Shown: positions 20,394-31,750, numbered from the stretch's first letter. The stretch: DNA of 64,000 nt from Enterobacterales bacterium CwR94 (GCA_002837195.1 KZ478061.1:393081-457080), one strand, 5' to 3'. Notes: a model not told the origin generated them from the sequence alone. Program-made: numbers and translations.

Positions 20394-20939
20394 TCACAGA
20401 TCTTCCGGCCACGGAAACTGTGCTGCCGTTAACGGCGGTGTGTGATAATAAGCCTGCAACGCAGCAATCAAGCGGGACGGTCGAGCCGGAATGCCGTTTT
20501 CAAGGTAGAGCATGACTTGCGCATGCACCTTACGCTGAAAGGCCACGCGGTCGGGTTCGCACTCGCCCTCAAGATTGTCGCAACTGACGTTGAAGGGAAA
20601 ACCTGCCGCCGCACACAGCAGCCATTCCAGCGCCTGCGGCTTGATTTCAACGCTTTCGAACTGGCTCTGCGTTGCCGCATCTCGTCCATCGGGGCAATAC
20701 CAGTAGCCAAAGTCGACTAACTTTCGCCGCGCTTCCCCGGCAATACACCAATGGGATATCTCATGCAGTCCGCTGGCATAAAACCCGTGTGCGAACACAA
20801 TGCGGTGCCAGGGGGATTCATCATCTGCGGGAAGATAAATCGGTTCATCGTCGCCTTTAATCAGGCGTGTCTGAAAATCTGCCATAAAGCAGCGATCGAA
20901 AATGTCGATCAATTGTTGATAGTGGTGACTCGTACTCAT
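20394..20939 (-). CDS. epmC: elongation factor P hydroxylase
   Basis: The 181-aa enzyme (former YfcM) hydroxylates the beta-lysylated lysine of elongation factor P. The presumed metal-binding motif HEISHWCIAGEARR is near residue 63, and VDFGYWYCPDGRD and NLEGECEPDRVAFQRKVHAQVM are conserved. The start at MSTSHHYQQLI was chosen to match the E. coli protein (182 aa); an upstream in-frame ATG at 20978 would add 13 unconserved residues, and neither start has a strong ribosome site. Confidence 0.92.
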   Translation of the reverse strand: MSTSHHYQQLIDIFDRCFMADFQTRLIKGDDEPIYLPADDESPWHRIVFAHGFYASGLHEISHWCIAGEARRKLVDFGYWYCPDGRDAATQSQFESVEIKPQALEWLLCAAAGFPFNVSCDNLEGECEPDRVAFQRKVHAQVMLYLENGIPARPSRLIAALQAYYHTPPLTAAQFPWPEDL

Positions 20940-21014
20940 TTCTGGTTTTCGTTTAGCAAAATCGTGCAAGTGTGACATTAAGCGCCCGCAGTGACGAGCG
21001 CAATCTGAAAAGGG

Positions 21015-21818
21015 TCAGGCGACGAGCGACTGGAACCAGGCGGCGATTTCCGCGCCATGGCTGTCATACAGCAACTTGGCACTCATCACGGCAGAAACAA
21101 TGACAATCATCGGGCGAATCAGCGTCTGCCCTTTGCTCAACACCATGCGAGCCCCGAGGCGGGCACCAAGAATTTGCCCCACCAACATCACCAGACCAGT
21201 GCCCCATACCACCTTGCCGCCCAGCATAAACAGCAGCAGGCCCCCCAGATTGGAGGTGAAATTCAGCACCTTCGCGTGTGCCGTGGACTTCGCCAGGTTA
21301 TAGCCTGCCAGCGTCACAAAGGCCAACGCATAAAATGACCCGGCACCCAGCCCAAAGAAGCCATCGTAGAACCCTACGCAGCCCCCGGCGATCAGCGCAA
21401 AGGGTAAACCATGCAGGCGGCGCAGGCGATCGTCCTCTCCCAAACGCGGCATCAAAAGGAAATAGAGACCAATTGCAATCACCAGCAAGGGCAGCAACTG
21501 ACGCAGGATATCGGCTTGCACATGTTGCACCAGCAACGCGCCGGTAATAGACCCAATAAAGGTCATGGCGATATTGAGCTTTTGCTCACGCAGATCCACC
21601 GCTTTGCGACGAATAAAATACAGACTGGCAGAGAAGGAACCGCCCACCGCCTGCAATTTATTGGTCGCCAGTGCCTGTGCCGGCGACATGCCGACGGCGA
21701 GTAACGCCGGGACGGTGAGCAGTCCGCCGCCCCCGGCAATCGAATCAATAAACCCGGCTAATAAAGCCACCAAAAACAGGACGCCAAGCAGCGCTGGCGC
21801 AACGACAAACCAATCCAT
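21015..21818 (-). CDS. yfcA: TSUP-family membrane transporter YfcA
   Basis: This 267-aa protein has about eight hydrophobic segments and the TauE/SafE (TSUP) signature: the repeated motif LLAGFIDSIAGGGGLLTVPALLA near the N-terminus and GGCVGFYDGFFGLGAGSF in the second half. TSUP proteins move sulfite, sulfoacetate or other sulfur-containing anions; YfcA's substrate is not established. It lies 8 nt downstream of mepA on the same strand and belongs to the aroC-mepA-yfcA-epmC-yfcL block. Confidence 0.9.
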   Translation of the reverse strand: MDWFVVAPALLGVLFLVALLAGFIDSIAGGGGLLTVPALLAVGMSPAQALATNKLQAVGGSFSASLYFIRRKAVDLREQKLNIAMTFIGSITGALLVQHVQADILRQLLPLLVIAIGLYFLLMPRLGEDDRLRRLHGLPFALIAGGCVGFYDGFFGLGAGSFYALAFVTLAGYNLAKSTAHAKVLNFTSNLGGLLLFMLGGKVVWGTGLVMLVGQILGARLGARMVLSKGQTLIRPMIVIVSAVMSAKLLYDSHGAEIAAWFQSLVA

Positions 21819-21826
21819 GTTGATCC

Positions 21827-22651
21827 TTAAAGAAGATGCTTATCCAACAGGGCCTGACAGGATGCCGGTAGCGGAGGAGGTTCAGGCTTCACCGGGGTGC
21901 CGCTGCCGGGTTTTTTCGGTTCAAACCAACTTTGCAGTTCATAACCGCAGCCGTCACCAGCAGGGATCGGGGCTTGCTCAATACATTCGTTACTGCCCAC
22001 CGGGCAGCGTAAACGCACATGCATATGCGCGCGGTGCTGGAACCACGGACGCACCTTGCGTAACCAGTCGCGGTCAGCACCAGCATCCCGGCACAACTGC
22101 TGTTTGATCGCAGGGTTAACGAAGATACGCGTGACGTCGTTATCCTTCGCAGCCAGTTTGATCAGCGCAGGAATTTCCGGCTGCCAGTGTTGTTGACGCA
22201 CACCTTTGCCGTCCGCCGTCACCAAATCCAGCGGCTGAGGTTTCAACAGCCTCTGCGCTGTCCACCGCGTTTTAGGCAGTTGCAGCCAGATATCCACATC
22301 CAGACCGGTTTGATGGCTGGCATGGCCGCCGTTAAAGCGACCACCGGCAGGCATTCCCATATCCCCGACCAGCACTTGCCCCAGTTGCAAATTGTGCGCC
22401 TGAGTAGAGAGACGTTGGATAAAAAGCACTAAATCGGGATGCCCAAAGTAGCGGCGCTGATCCTGGCGCATCACCTGATAATCCGGTGAATCGAGTGGCA
22501 GTGCGTGCGCGCCCACAATACAGCCGTTCGAAAAGCCGCCGATGCTGTCAGGCGTACCCGCCACCGGATTGACAATTTTCTGCCAGGGCGTTGCCGCCCC
22601 CGCAGAAAGACTCAGCATCATGGCGGCCAGCGCCAAAAACCACTTTTTCAT
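21827..22651 (-). CDS. mepA: penicillin-insensitive murein DD-endopeptidase
   Basis: This 274-aa periplasmic LAS metalloenzyme cleaves D-Ala-meso-DAP cross-links in peptidoglycan. The signal peptide spans residues 1-20. Zinc ligands visible by family comparison are H113 and D120 in [15 protein letters not shown] and the [12 protein letters not shown] cluster near residue 206-217. Length equals E. coli MepA. It follows aroC after 6 nt. Confidence 0.95.
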   Translation of the reverse strand: MKKWFLALAAMMLSLSAGAATPWQKIVNPVAGTPDSIGGFSNGCIVGAHALPLDSPDYQVMRQDQRRYFGHPDLVLFIQRLSTQAHNLQLGQVLVGDMGMPAGGRFNGGHASHQTGLDVDIWLQLPKTRWTAQRLLKPQPLDLVTADGKGVRQQHWQPEIPALIKLAAKDNDVTRIFVNPAIKQQLCRDAGADRDWLRKVRPWFQHRAHMHVRLRCPVGSNECIEQAPIPAGDGCGYELQSWFEPKKPGSGTPVKPEPPPLPASCQALLDKHLL

Positions 22652-22657
22652 CTTCAG

Positions 22658-23743
22658 TTACCAGCGTGGAACCGTGGAGTTAACATCCGCGTTTTGCGCG
22701 CGATGGCGCAGCAAGTGGTCCATCAACACAATGGCCATCATCGCTTCGGCAATCGGCACTGCGCGGATCCCGACACAAGGATCGTGACGACCTTTGGTAA
22801 TCATCTCAACTTCCGTACCGTCGCGGGTGATGGTTTTACCCGGCACGGTGATACTGGACGTCGGTTTCAAGGCAATACTGGCCACCACCGGCTGGCCGCT
22901 GCTGATGCCACCCAGAATGCCGCCCGCGTGATTGCTTTGGAAACCATTGCTACGAATTTCATCGCGGTTTTCACTGCCGCGCTTACCGACCACGGCAAAA
23001 CCGTCACCGATTTCCACGCCTTTCACTGCGTTAATGCTCATTAAGGCATGCGCCAGGTCAGCATCCAGGCGGTCAAACACCGGCTCACCTAATCCTGCTG
23101 GCACCTTTTCTGCAATCACACAGACTTTCGCGCCAACCGAGTCGCCGTCTTTCTTCAGGCCGCGCAGCAACGCGTCGAGATCATCCAACCGATCGGGATC
23201 GGGGCAAAAGAACGGATTTTGTTCAACCTGCGCCCAATCTTTCAGCTCGCAGGTGATATCGCCCATTTGGGCCAGATAGCCACGCACCTGCACACCAAAT
23301 TTCATGTGCAGGTATTTTTTGGCAATCGCCCCTGCCGCCACACGCATCGCGGTTTCACGCGCAGAGGAACGACCGCCGCCGCGATAGTCGCGGATACCGT
23401 ACTTTTGCTCATAGGTATAGTCGGCATGACCTGGGCGGAACAGATCTTTGATCTCGCTGTAATCCTGCGAACGTTGGTCGGTATTTTCAATCAGCAAACC
23501 GATGCTGGCACCGGTTGTCACCCCTTCAAAAACGCCAGAGAGGATTTTCACCTGATCCGGTTCGCGGCGCTGCGTAGTGTAGCGGGAGGTGCCCGGACGA
23601 CGGCGATCGAGATCATGTTGCAGGTCAGCCTCGGTTAACGGGATACCCGGCGGTACGCCATCCACAATGCATCCCAATGCCAATCCATGCGACTCGCCAA
23701 ACGTGGTCACACGGAACATCTGTCCAATAGTATTCGCGGCCAT
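22658..23743 (-). CDS. aroC: chorismate synthase
   Basis: The 361-aa FMN-dependent enzyme converts EPSP to chorismate, the last step of the common aromatic pathway. All three family signatures are present: [18 protein letters not shown], the [19 protein letters not shown] region and the C-terminal [17 protein letters not shown]. The ATG at 23743 ([10 protein letters not shown]) is preceded by AGGAG; a GTG one codon earlier is less likely. It lies between prmB and mepA as in E. coli. Confidence 0.98.
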   Translation of the reverse strand: MAANTIGQMFRVTTFGESHGLALGCIVDGVPPGIPLTEADLQHDLDRRRPGTSRYTTQRREPDQVKILSGVFEGVTTGASIGLLIENTDQRSQDYSEIKDLFRPGHADYTYEQKYGIRDYRGGGRSSARETAMRVAAGAIAKKYLHMKFGVQVRGYLAQMGDITCELKDWAQVEQNPFFCPDPDRLDDLDALLRGLKKDGDSVGAKVCVIAEKVPAGLGEPVFDRLDADLAHALMSINAVKGVEIGDGFAVVGKRGSENRDEIRSNGFQSNHAGGILGGISSGQPVVASIALKPTSSITVPGKTITRDGTEVEMITKGRHDPCVGIRAVPIAEAMMAIVLMDHLLRHRAQNADVNSTVPRW

Positions 23744-23775
23744 CACGGCTCCTTAGGGTTATTTTTCTTGCGGAC

Positions 23776-24708
23776 TCAGTCGCGGTAAATCTTAAAGTGA
23801 TGTTGTGCATCAACGATTTGCTGGCGGGTCAGCATAAAGACGCCGTCGCCACCGTTGTCAAATTCCAGCCAGGTAAAGGGCACATCGGGATACTGATCCA
23901 TCATATGCACCATGCTGTTGCCCACTTCGCAAACCAGGACACCCTCTTCACTGAGATAATCAGGTGCGCACGCCAGGATACGACGCGCCAGTTTCAGACC
24001 ATCGCTGCCAGCGGCCAGACCCAGCTCAGGCTCATAACGATACTCGTTTGGCAAATCGCTCATGTCTTCTGCATCGACATACGGCGGGTTGGTGACGATC
24101 AGGTCATAAGGCACTTTGGTCAGTTGGCGGAACAGGTCGGAACGCATAGGCGTCACCTGGTGCGCCAGCCCGTGCGCCTCAATATTTTGCTCGGTGACTT
24201 TCAAGGCATCTTCCGAGATATCAACCGCATCCACTTCCGCTTCCGGGAAGGCATGGGCACAGGCAATGGCAATGCAGCCGCTGCCGGTGCACATGTCGAG
24301 AATACGTTGCGGTTCAGAGGAAACCAATCCCGCAAACTGATTGTTGATAAGCTCAGCGATTGGCGAGCGCGGCACCAGCACGCGTTCATCCACGTAAAAT
24401 TCATGACCACAAAACCAGGCTTTATTGGTGATATAGGCCACGGGAATGCGCTCATTAACGCGGCGAATCACGCGTTCAACGATGCGGTGACGTTCACTGG
24501 AGGTCAAACGGGCATTGTACATCTGCTCAGGAATATCCAGTGGCAGCCAAAGCGAGGGGAGCACCAGTTGCACAGCTTCATCCCACGGGTTATCCGTACC
24601 GTGCCCATACCATAAGCTGGCGGCGCTGAATCGGCTGACGGTCCAGCGCAACATATCCTGAATGGTGTGCAGTTCGCTGACTGCTTCCTCGACAAAAATC
24701 TTGTCCAC
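23776..24708 (-). CDS. prmB: 50S ribosomal protein uL3 glutamine methyltransferase
   Basis: The 310-aa SAM-dependent enzyme N5-methylates a glutamine of ribosomal protein uL3. It has the SAM site [19 protein letters not shown] and the catalytic [13 protein letters not shown]. The start is GTG ([13 protein letters not shown]) with GGAGGG five to six bases upstream; this gives exactly the E. coli length. An ATG at 24710 is out of frame, and the long upstream extension is not conserved. Divergent from smrB and 32 nt upstream of aroC. Confidence 0.95.
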   Translation of the reverse strand: MDKIFVEEAVSELHTIQDMLRWTVSRFSAASLWYGHGTDNPWDEAVQLVLPSLWLPLDIPEQMYNARLTSSERHRIVERVIRRVNERIPVAYITNKAWFCGHEFYVDERVLVPRSPIAELINNQFAGLVSSEPQRILDMCTGSGCIAIACAHAFPEAEVDAVDISEDALKVTEQNIEAHGLAHQVTPMRSDLFRQLTKVPYDLIVTNPPYVDAEDMSDLPNEYRYEPELGLAAGSDGLKLARRILACAPDYLSEEGVLVCEVGNSMVHMMDQYPDVPFTWLEFDNGGDGVFMLTRQQIVDAQHHFKIYRD

Positions 24709-24869
24709 ATTGCCCTCCACAGGCACTAATCGCGTTTGGGCGATAGTGTGCCACGAAGTCGCAGAGAATTCAGCAGCCAGCCCGCACTGGCAACAGGAAA
24801 ATGCCCTGGCGCTGGAGCCAGCCCCTGCCTTCTGGTTACAATGGGTCAAGACCCGTGTGGATTTTGACG

Positions 24870-25421
24870 ATGAAAAAGAAAGAAACGCTGAGTAGCGATG
24901 ATAAATCGCTGTTTCGCCAGCTTGCTGAAGGCACGCGCCGCATCAGCCACGACACCGTGGTACACAAGCCTGCGCCCAAAAAATTACGTGATGTGCCGCA
25001 GAAACGCCTGTTAGCGGAGCAAGTGGATAACAGCCACTATTTTTCCGATGAATTTCAGCCGCTGCTCGCCACTGAAGGTGCGGTGCGTTACGTGCGTCAG
25101 GATGTGAGCCATTACGAATTAAAAAAGCTGCGCCGTGGCGACTACTCGCCGGAAATTTTTCTTGATCTGCACGGTTTAACGCAACAGCAGGCCAAACAGG
25201 AGCTGGGTGCGCTGATTGCCGCCTGCCGCCGTGAGCATGTGTTTTGTGCCAGCGTCATGCACGGTCACGGTAAACATATCCTCAAGCAGCAAACCCCGCT
25301 GTGGCTCGCCCAGCATCCACATGTAATGGCTTTTCATCAGGCACCGAAACTGTTTGGCGGCGATGCAGCCTTGTTGGTGTTGATTGAAGTGGAAGAGTGG
25401 CAGCCCCCCGCAGGCCTTTAG
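24870..25421 (+). CDS. smrB: ribosome rescue nuclease SmrB
   Basis: The 183-aa protein carries a C-terminal Smr domain with the LDLHGLT and [12 protein letters not shown] motifs. SmrB cuts mRNA between collided ribosomes, which opens the stalled message to tmRNA rescue. The start at MKKKETLSS gives the same length as E. coli SmrB; upstream in-frame codons (from 24801) overlap the prmB promoter region and are unconserved. Confidence 0.93.
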   Translation: MKKKETLSSDDKSLFRQLAEGTRRISHDTVVHKPAPKKLRDVPQKRLLAEQVDNSHYFSDEFQPLLATEGAVRYVRQDVSHYELKKLRRGDYSPEIFLDLHGLTQQQAKQELGALIAACRREHVFCASVMHGHGKHILKQQTPLWLAQHPHVMAFHQAPKLFGGDAALLVLIEVEEWQPPAGL

Positions 25422-25433
25422 CAGGCCAGAAAC

Positions 25434-25460
25434 AAAAAAGGGAAACCGTTCGGCTTCCCT
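25434..25460 (-). terminator. terminator between smrB and sixA
   Basis: On the minus strand AGGGAAGCCG and CGGTTTCCCT pair around AA and run into six Ts, a proper intrinsic terminator for sixA. The same stem also lies just after smrB and may serve both genes. Confidence 0.75.
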
Positions 25461-25483
25461 CTCGCAGCGTTTTCGCTTCGCTA

Positions 25484-25966
25484 TTACATGGCTTTTGCCA
25501 GTTTTGAAGGGCTGACTTGCCACTCCAGCTTGCCTTGCGCCGCCTGGGCGTCGTAGTCAATGCGAGCAATCGCAGAGGTGGCAAACATCGGCGGGCTTTC
25601 GTGTGGGCACAGCTCAGACACTAAATATCCCACCAGAGGCAGATGCGAAATCACCAGCACAGCCTCTACACCCTGCACGGCCAGCGCCTGAATTTCGGTG
25701 GTGACTTTCGCCGGATTACCGCCAGGCGTCAGTTCTGGCAACACGGTTTCACCCGCAGGGAGCGTCAATCCCTCACGCACTTTCGCCAGCGTCTGTTGCG
25801 CACGCAGATAAGGGCTGACCAGCACGCGTTCAATGTTGACCGACTGCGTCTCTAACCAACGCGCCATTTGGCACGACTCATCGCATCCACAATGGGTTAG
25901 AGGTCGAACCGAATCACTGGCTGCATCCAAAGCTGCATCGCCGTGACGCATGATAAAAACTTGCAT
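25484..25966 (-). CDS. sixA: phosphohistidine phosphatase SixA
   Basis: This 160-aa histidine phosphatase has the RHG motif with catalytic H8 (MQVFIMRHGDAAL) and the second histidine in LVISHLPLVGYL. SixA removes phosphate from phosphohistidines, with the nitrogen PTS protein NPr as its best-supported target in E. coli. It lies downstream of fadJ with a hairpin between. Confidence 0.94.
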   Translation of the reverse strand: MQVFIMRHGDAALDAASDSVRPLTHCGCDESCQMARWLETQSVNIERVLVSPYLRAQQTLAKVREGLTLPAGETVLPELTPGGNPAKVTTEIQALAVQGVEAVLVISHLPLVGYLVSELCPHESPPMFATSAIARIDYDAQAAQGKLEWQVSPSKLAKAM

Positions 25967-26112
25967 ATTGCACCGCTGTTGTTATGACACACAGCCAGAA
26001 AACAGAGGTTCTCTGGCCCTTCACTCTGTGAATGAAACGACGTGTTTTACCCTAATGCCCAGAGTATAGTCAACCGATTGTGTATTAAATAGACAGAGTC
26101 TCAGAACTGTAC

Positions 26113-26136
26113 CCGAGGCGATATTCATCGCCTCGG
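26113..26136 (-). terminator. hairpin downstream of fadJ
   Basis: CCGAGGCGAT/ATCGCCTCGG is a perfect 10-bp stem with a 4-nt loop, 29 nt after the fadJ stop on the minus strand. It lacks a T-run, so it may stabilise the mRNA end or work with Rho. Confidence 0.6.
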
Positions 26137-26164
26137 TGTTAACCCACTGAATCGCTGTGGGTAA

Positions 26165-28294
26165 TTATTTTTCCTGTGCAGAATAAAATTTTTCACCGTT
26201 AGTCGCCCAGCGCTGCAACGCCTCACAGGGGGCGAAACGGTCGCCATAACGCGCCTGCAATGCCACTAATGTTTCCACCACTTTATCCGCACCCAGTCGG
26301 TCAATGTAACGGAACGGGCCGCCCAGAAACGGGGGGAAACCAATACCGAACACGGCGCCAATATCGCCATCACGCACCTGACGAATAACCGACTCCTCAA
26401 GACAACGCACCGCCTCATTGAGCATCAACATCACGCAACGTTCTGCGATTGCTGGCTGTGTGAGCTGCTGCTGGGGTTTCACCTTCAGTAAACTATAGAC
26501 GCTGGTATCGACCTCACGCTGGCCCTTTTTTCTGCCGCTGTAACGATAGAAACCGTGCTTATTTTTACGGCCTTTACGCCCGTCTTTGAGCACCGCCTCA
26601 AAGGCATCGGGCATCCGAAACCGCTCGCCATAAGCCGCCTCTAAAACCGGCAGGATTTTGGTCCCCACATCAATGCCAACTTCATCCAGCAATTGCACCG
26701 GGCCAACCGGGAAACCAAATTTCACCAGCGCGCGATCAACGTGCTCAATGGGCTCGCCGTCCAGTACACAGCGCATCGCCTCATTAATGTAGGGTGCCAA
26801 AATACGGTTTACATAAAACCCGGCCTTATCGGCGACCACAATCGGCGTTTTGCCCTGCTTTTTCGCCAGTGCCACGACGGTGCTAATGGTCTCTTCTGCA
26901 GTGCCTGCGTGTGGAATAACTTCCACCAACGGCATTTTTTCCACCGGGCTGAAGTAATGCAAACCAATCACGTTTTCCGGGCGCATCGCCTGCGCGGCAA
27001 TATCCCCGATCGGCAATGAAGAGGTATTGGAGGCAAACAACGTCGTGGGTGAACACACCGCTTCGATCTCCGCCACCATCTTCTGCTTCAGGCTGAGGTC
27101 TTCAAAAACCGCCTCAATCACCACATCGCGATGGTGAAAACCTTGCCACTCCGTTGTGCCGGTGACGCGAGCCATTTGTTGCTGACGTTGCGCCGGGGAG
27201 ATCTGGCGTTTTTTGACACGCGCTGACAGCCCTTCCCAGCACGCTTTCATGGCGTGGTTAAGCCCTTCATGATTAATGTCTTTGATACGCACAGGCAATC
27301 CGGCTTTGGTGGCGGTCACACTGGCGATCCCTCCGCCCATCAGCCCACCGCCCAGCACACCAATTTCGCGTAATGCACGGGGCTTGGCTTCGCCTCCCGT
27401 GTCTTTCTTCAACGCCGTCGAGGCAAAAAACAGCCCTCGCAGCGCCTCTGACTCCGGTGTCATCACCAATTGACCAAACGCCTGCGCTTCGGCGTCATAT
27501 CCGCTGTTGCTCCCCTGCTCCAGCCCAGTGCGTATCACAGAGAGAATTTTGTCTGTCGCCGGGTAATTGCCTTGCGTTTTCGCCTGCGTCTGTTTGGCCG
27601 CCATACGAAACACCAGGGCGCGACCAGCCGGACCGTTCATCAGCCGCTCACGCCACGGCAATTCACGCGTGGCGGGCTTGCCTTTCAACGCCATGGCGAC
27701 CGCAGTATTCAGTAAGATAGCCTGCGGCACCACATCGTCTACCAGCCCCATTTTCTTCGCCTGCCGCGCACGCAATGTGCGGCCAGACAGGATGAGATCC
27801 AACGCCCGCGAGACCCCGACCAAACGCGGCAGCCGCTGCGTTCCTCCTGAGCCGGGCAGCAACCCTAACTGCACTTCCGGCAGGCCCAGACGGGTTTTAT
27901 CATCGTCGGTGCAAATACGCTGATGGCACGCCAGCGCCAGCTCAAGGCCACCGCCTAAACAGGCGCCGTGAATGGCAGCCACCACCGGAACAGGCAATGC
28001 AGCAATCTCTGCCATCACCTCTTGCCCTTGACTGGCAAGCTGTTTGGCCTCGCTCGCCGTTTGGCAGCCTGCAATCATGCCGATGTCAGCCCCTGCAATA
28101 AACGAATCGGGTTTACCTGAAATCAGCACAATGCCTGCCAGCCGCGGATTTTCACGCGCAGTGGCAATCACGGCACGGATCTGTGCGGCAAACTCAGCCT
28201 TAAGCGTGTTCATTTTTTCATCAGGCACATCGATAGTGATCACCGCAACCTGGTCCTGACGCAGGGTCAGGTGAAATGCCGTACGCTGCTCCAT
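26165..28294 (-). CDS. fadJ: fatty acid oxidation complex subunit alpha FadJ
   Basis: The 709-aa multifunctional protein has an N-terminal enoyl-CoA hydratase/isomerase domain ([38 protein letters not shown]), and a 3-hydroxyacyl-CoA dehydrogenase domain from about residue 307 ([29 protein letters not shown]). FadJ with FadI supports beta-oxidation, notably under anaerobic conditions. Its ATG overlaps the fadI stop by one base, showing translational coupling. Confidence 0.96.
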   Translation of the reverse strand: MEQRTAFHLTLRQDQVAVITIDVPDEKMNTLKAEFAAQIRAVIATARENPRLAGIVLISGKPDSFIAGADIGMIAGCQTASEAKQLASQGQEVMAEIAALPVPVVAAIHGACLGGGLELALACHQRICTDDDKTRLGLPEVQLGLLPGSGGTQRLPRLVGVSRALDLILSGRTLRARQAKKMGLVDDVVPQAILLNTAVAMALKGKPATRELPWRERLMNGPAGRALVFRMAAKQTQAKTQGNYPATDKILSVIRTGLEQGSNSGYDAEAQAFGQLVMTPESEALRGLFFASTALKKDTGGEAKPRALREIGVLGGGLMGGGIASVTATKAGLPVRIKDINHEGLNHAMKACWEGLSARVKKRQISPAQRQQQMARVTGTTEWQGFHHRDVVIEAVFEDLSLKQKMVAEIEAVCSPTTLFASNTSSLPIGDIAAQAMRPENVIGLHYFSPVEKMPLVEVIPHAGTAEETISTVVALAKKQGKTPIVVADKAGFYVNRILAPYINEAMRCVLDGEPIEHVDRALVKFGFPVGPVQLLDEVGIDVGTKILPVLEAAYGERFRMPDAFEAVLKDGRKGRKNKHGFYRYSGRKKGQREVDTSVYSLLKVKPQQQLTQPAIAERCVMLMLNEAVRCLEESVIRQVRDGDIGAVFGIGFPPFLGGPFRYIDRLGADKVVETLVALQARYGDRFAPCEALQRWATNGEKFYSAQEK

Positions 28295-29604
28295 TATTCC
28301 GCCTCCAATACCATCGCCGCACCCAGACCACCGGCCGCACAGGCTGTCACCAGCCCCAGACCGCCTCCGCGTCGACGCAGCTCATTCAGGGTTTGCGTGA
28401 TCATGCGGGCACCGGTCGCGGCAAACGGATGCCCGTAGGCAATCGAGCCACCCAGTACGTTGAACTTCTCTTCATTGACTTCACCCAGCGCGTGAGGACG
28501 CTGCATCACCTCACGGGCAAAGCGTTCATCGGCGAACATTTTCAGGTTAGCCAGCGTCTGAGCGGCAAACGCCTCGTGCATATCGATAAGGGTCAAGTCT
28601 GCCAGCGTAATGCCTGCGCGATCGAGCGCCAGCGGTGAAGCCCAGGTCGGTCCCAGCAGCATGTCTTGCCAGACATCAATGGCCGTGAACGCATAACTGC
28701 GCAAATACCCCAACGGCGTGATACCCAATTCACGCGCACGGGTTTCCGTCATCATCACCACGGCGGCAGCGCCATCGGTGAGCGGAGTGCTGTTGGCGGC
28801 GGTGACCGTACCATGTTTACGGTCGAAAGCCGGACGCAGCTTGGTGTAATCCTGCAGGCTGCCGTCTTTACGTACGTTGTTGTCCTCTGCAAACGGCGTT
28901 TTCCACGGTGGCACACAGGCGGTCATCACTTCATCACGCAATTTACCCTGTGCCCAGGCCGCGGCGGCTCGCTGGTGAGAGCGATGGGCCAATGCATCCT
29001 GCTGCTCGCGGGTCACACCGTGGGTTTTCGCCATTTGCTCCGCGGTATCGCCCATGCGCAGTCCCGTAGAATACTCCGCCACCGCCGGGGGCACCGGCAG
29101 TAAATCACGTGGGCGCAGTTGGCTAAACAGTTTAAGTTTTTGTCCCAGCGTTTTGGTTTTGCTCAGATCCACCAGGGTACGAGCCAGTTTTCGACTGACA
29201 CCGATTGGCAATACCGAGGAGGAATCTGCGCCGCCGGCAATACCGGCGGTAATATGGCCCGCCATCAGCGAGTCAGCCACATTGGCCACCGCCTGAAAAC
29301 TGGTCGCACAGGCGCGACTCACGCTGTAAGCATCGGTATGCACATTGAGCCCCGCCGCAAGCACAATTTCGCGGGCAATGTTCGGTGCCGCAGGCATCTG
29401 CACCACCTGGCCAAACACCAGTTGTTGAATCACCTCCGCGGGAATTTCTGAACGCGCCATCAATTCACTGATTAGCAAGGTTCCCAATTCTACAGCGGGA
29501 ATGCCATGAAAAGCGGTGGCCTGACGGGCAAAAGGGGTGCGCAGTCCGTGTGTAATCGCGATACGTTCGCCCTGACGCGTCAGCAAGGGTTGGGCTTTAC
29601 TCAT
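28294..29604 (-). CDS. fadI: acetyl-CoA acyltransferase FadI
   Basis: This 436-aa thiolase cleaves 3-ketoacyl-CoA. The nucleophile is C99 in [16 protein letters not shown]; the C-terminal [17 protein letters not shown] and [14 protein letters not shown] carry the His and second Cys regions. It is the first gene of fadIJ. A good FadR operator (29655-29671) lies upstream, so repression by FadR in the absence of long-chain acyl-CoA is expected. Confidence 0.96.
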   Translation of the reverse strand: MSKAQPLLTRQGERIAITHGLRTPFARQATAFHGIPAVELGTLLISELMARSEIPAEVIQQLVFGQVVQMPAAPNIAREIVLAAGLNVHTDAYSVSRACATSFQAVANVADSLMAGHITAGIAGGADSSSVLPIGVSRKLARTLVDLSKTKTLGQKLKLFSQLRPRDLLPVPPAVAEYSTGLRMGDTAEQMAKTHGVTREQQDALAHRSHQRAAAAWAQGKLRDEVMTACVPPWKTPFAEDNNVRKDGSLQDYTKLRPAFDRKHGTVTAANSTPLTDGAAAVVMMTETRARELGITPLGYLRSYAFTAIDVWQDMLLGPTWASPLALDRAGITLADLTLIDMHEAFAAQTLANLKMFADERFAREVMQRPHALGEVNEEKFNVLGGSIAYGHPFAATGARMITQTLNELRRRGGGLGLVTACAAGGLGAAMVLEAE

Positions 29605-29654
29605 TGTTCATTCCTGTTAACAGTCTGAAAGTGCGGGCATCACTGCCAAAACCA

Positions 29655-29671
29655 AAGAGGTCTGACCTGAT
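29655..29671. promoter_or_regulatory. fadI: FadR operator upstream of fadI
   Basis: AAGAGGTCTGACCTGAT agrees with the FadR consensus (AACTGGTCNGACCAGTT) at 13 of 16 specified positions, with an intact GGTCNGACC core. It lies 51-67 nt upstream of the fadI start. Confidence 0.7.
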
Positions 29672-29779
29672 CAGTGTTAACTATTTTTACTGAATTCGCC
29701 AAGATGAGAAGCAGAAAAATGCGAGGAGAAACACGCTTTACAGCGTGGCCCCGTCTTTTGACAGGGCCATTGAGGGGAC

Positions 29780-30076
29780 TTAGCGCAAGGCTAATTGAAA
29801 AATCATGGTTTCTGCCTGGCAGCAGAAGGTGAAGTGCGCATCGAGCGTGACACCGTGTGCTGAGGGCGTGAGCGTAGACTGAATCTCACAGGGATCAGAG
29901 GCCACCTCATTGGCTTTCGCGGTCAGGGCTTGCAGTGCCGTCTGAGCCTCGGCTTCCGTGGCAAATTCCGCCTGCCACTGGGCACTGCAGTCGGTGTTAT
30001 CCAGTACGGTGCCCACGTCAACACAGCAGCAGGCTGCCGTTTCTGTCGCACTGCATTTGTTTATTGCATCGGTCAT
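29780..30076 (-). CDS. yfcZ: YfcZ/YiiS family protein (DUF406)
   Basis: The 98-aa protein matches E. coli YfcZ: cysteine-rich N-terminus (ETAACCCVDVGTVLDNTDC) and C-terminal FTFCCQAETMIFQLALR. It has no signal peptide. Function is unknown. The start at MTDAINKCS has an AGGAGAG site; the longer ORF upstream is not favoured. Its position between fadI and fadL is conserved in E. coli. Confidence 0.9.
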   Translation of the reverse strand: MTDAINKCSATETAACCCVDVGTVLDNTDCSAQWQAEFATEAEAQTALQALTAKANEVASDPCEIQSTLTPSAHGVTLDAHFTFCCQAETMIFQLALR

Positions 30077-30325
30077 TTTGCTCTCCTCTGACACGCGTGC
30101 CAGCCTAAGACTTGGGTTTCGATAACGTCGATTTTACCGCCAGCCTCGGCAGGCTCTCCAGCAATTCAGCAGCAGAATGGCTGATTGAGGCTAAAATCAG
30201 GGTGTTCTTTGATCTGACGCAATTTCGCTCACTTTAACCTTAGTGGTATTGATGAGATTTTGTTAAGCGGATCGCTTTTCCAACATCAAATTGGAAATAA
30301 ACATAAAACAATATTGCAACATGTG

Positions 30326-30342
30326 TAGTGGTCAGACCTATA
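30326..30342. promoter_or_regulatory. fadL: FadR-like site 1 upstream of fadL
   Basis: TAGTGGTCAGACCTATA keeps the TGGTCNGACC core and matches the FadR consensus at 11 of 16 positions. It lies about 110 nt before the fadL start. E. coli fadL also has two FadR sites. Confidence 0.6.
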
Positions 30343-30349
30343 CTGGTGC

Positions 30350-30366
30350 CACTGGTCTGATTTGTA
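30350..30366. promoter_or_regulatory. fadL: FadR-like site 2 upstream of fadL
   Basis: CACTGGTCTGATTTGTA has a strong left half (ACTGGTC) and a weak right half, 11 of 16 matches to the FadR consensus, and starts 7 bp after site 1 ends. Confidence 0.5.
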
Positions 30367-30451
30367 AGTTGTACTTCAGTCCCTACAATCCGCCGTCCTT
30401 GTTACGATAAGTAACAGAATTATATAAAAATCAGATAATGAGGTTGTGGTT

Positions 30452-31750
30452 ATGAACCATAAGAACCTGTTAACAAAGTCGGCACTAGCCGTCGCAGTGG
30501 CAATTGTCTCTTCTAACGTTTCAGCAGCGGGCTTTCAGCTAAACGAATTTTCTTCAATTGGTCTGGGTCGTTCTTATGCCGGTGAAGGTGCGATGGGTGA
30601 TACCGCCGCCTCTGCCAGCCGCAACCCGGCCACGATGGCGTTGATGGATCGCCCGATGTTCTCCATCGGCGCGGTATTTATCGACCCGGATGTAAACCTT
30701 TCAGGTACCAGTGCCTCGGGTAATAGCCTGGATGCGAAAAACATTGCTCCAACGCAGTGGGTGCCTAACATCCATTACGTGCAACCCATTAATGACCAGT
30801 GGTGGGTCGGCGCCTCCGCCACCAGCAACTACGGTCTGGCAACCGAGTTTAACGACGGTTATGCGGGCGGCGCCTATGCCGGCACCACTGACCTGTTAAC
30901 CGCCAACCTGAACCTCTCTACCGCCTATCGCCTGAACCAACATTTTAGCTTTGGTGTCGGTGTGAACGCCGTGTATGCCAAAGCTAAAATTGAGCGTACC
31001 GCAGGTGAACTCTCTGCCGTAATTCCGGGGACAACCCCAAGCACCCCACTGGCTCATCTTGAAGGTGACGAGTGGGGATATGGCTGGAACGCGGGCATTC
31101 TTTATGAAGTCAACGAAAACAACCGTTTTGGTTTGACCTACCGCTCCGAAGTTAAAATCGACTTTAAAGGGGATTACCGTGGCGGTATGAATCCAGCCTT
31201 TAATGGTGCAGTTCCTGGCCTGCCATGGGGCACCGGTGGCACAACGATTCCAGGTTCATTGACCCTGAATCTGCCGGAAATGTGGGAAGCCTCGGGCTGG
31301 CATAAAGTGGCACCGAAATGGGCCGTTCACTACAGCCTGGCCTACACCAGTTGGAGCCAGTTCCAGGAGCTGAAAGCCACGGGCACTAACGGCCAACAGT
31401 TGTTCTATAAAGATGAAGGCTATCGTGATGCCTACCGCCTGGCGTTAGGGACCACCTACTTCTACGACGATAACTGGACCTTCCGTACCGGTATCGCGTT
31501 TGATGACAGCCCAGTACCGGCTGACAAACGTTCTATCTCTATTCCAGACCAGGACCGTCTGTGGCTGAGCGCCGGTGCTTCTTACGCCTTCAACCCGGAT
31601 GCGTCTGTCGATGTGGGTGTTTCCTACATGCACGGTCAGAAAGTAACGGTGAAAGAAGGTGCCGATCCTGCCGCAGGCGGCGCACCTTACACCTTCCAGT
31701 CTGAAGGTAAAGCCTGGTTGTACGGCGCGAGCTTTAACTACAAGTTCTAA
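30452..31750 (+). CDS. fadL: long-chain fatty acid outer-membrane transporter
   Basis: The 432-aa outer-membrane beta-barrel imports long-chain fatty acids. The signal peptide ends near SAAGFQ, and the mature N-terminus starts with the FadL hatch motif [21 protein letters not shown] including NPA. The C-terminus ends in an aromatic residue (FNYKF), the barrel-assembly signal. The ATG ([12 protein letters not shown]) with AGG upstream was chosen over a GTG two codons earlier. Uptake here feeds the adjacent fadIJ beta-oxidation genes. Confidence 0.95.
   Translation: MNHKNLLTKSALAVAVAIVSSNVSAAGFQLNEFSSIGLGRSYAGEGAMGDTAASASRNPATMALMDRPMFSIGAVFIDPDVNLSGTSASGNSLDAKNIAPTQWVPNIHYVQPINDQWWVGASATSNYGLATEFNDGYAGGAYAGTTDLLTANLNLSTAYRLNQHFSFGVGVNAVYAKAKIERTAGELSAVIPGTTPSTPLAHLEGDEWGYGWNAGILYEVNENNRFGLTYRSEVKIDFKGDYRGGMNPAFNGAVPGLPWGTGGTTIPGSLTLNLPEMWEASGWHKVAPKWAVHYSLAYTSWSQFQELKATGTNGQQLFYKDEGYRDAYRLALGTTYFYDDNWTFRTGIAFDDSPVPADKRSISIPDQDRLWLSAGASYAFNPDASVDVGVSYMHGQKVTVKEGADPAAGGAPYTFQSEGKAWLYGASFNYKF

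Larger units (their letters stand above)
30077..30451. other. yfcZ-fadL divergent promoter region, 375 nt
   Basis: This gap separates divergent yfcZ and fadL. It contains two FadR-like sites near 30326-30366 and an AT-rich stretch (30280-30320) before fadL. No additional ORF was found. Confidence 0.6.
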
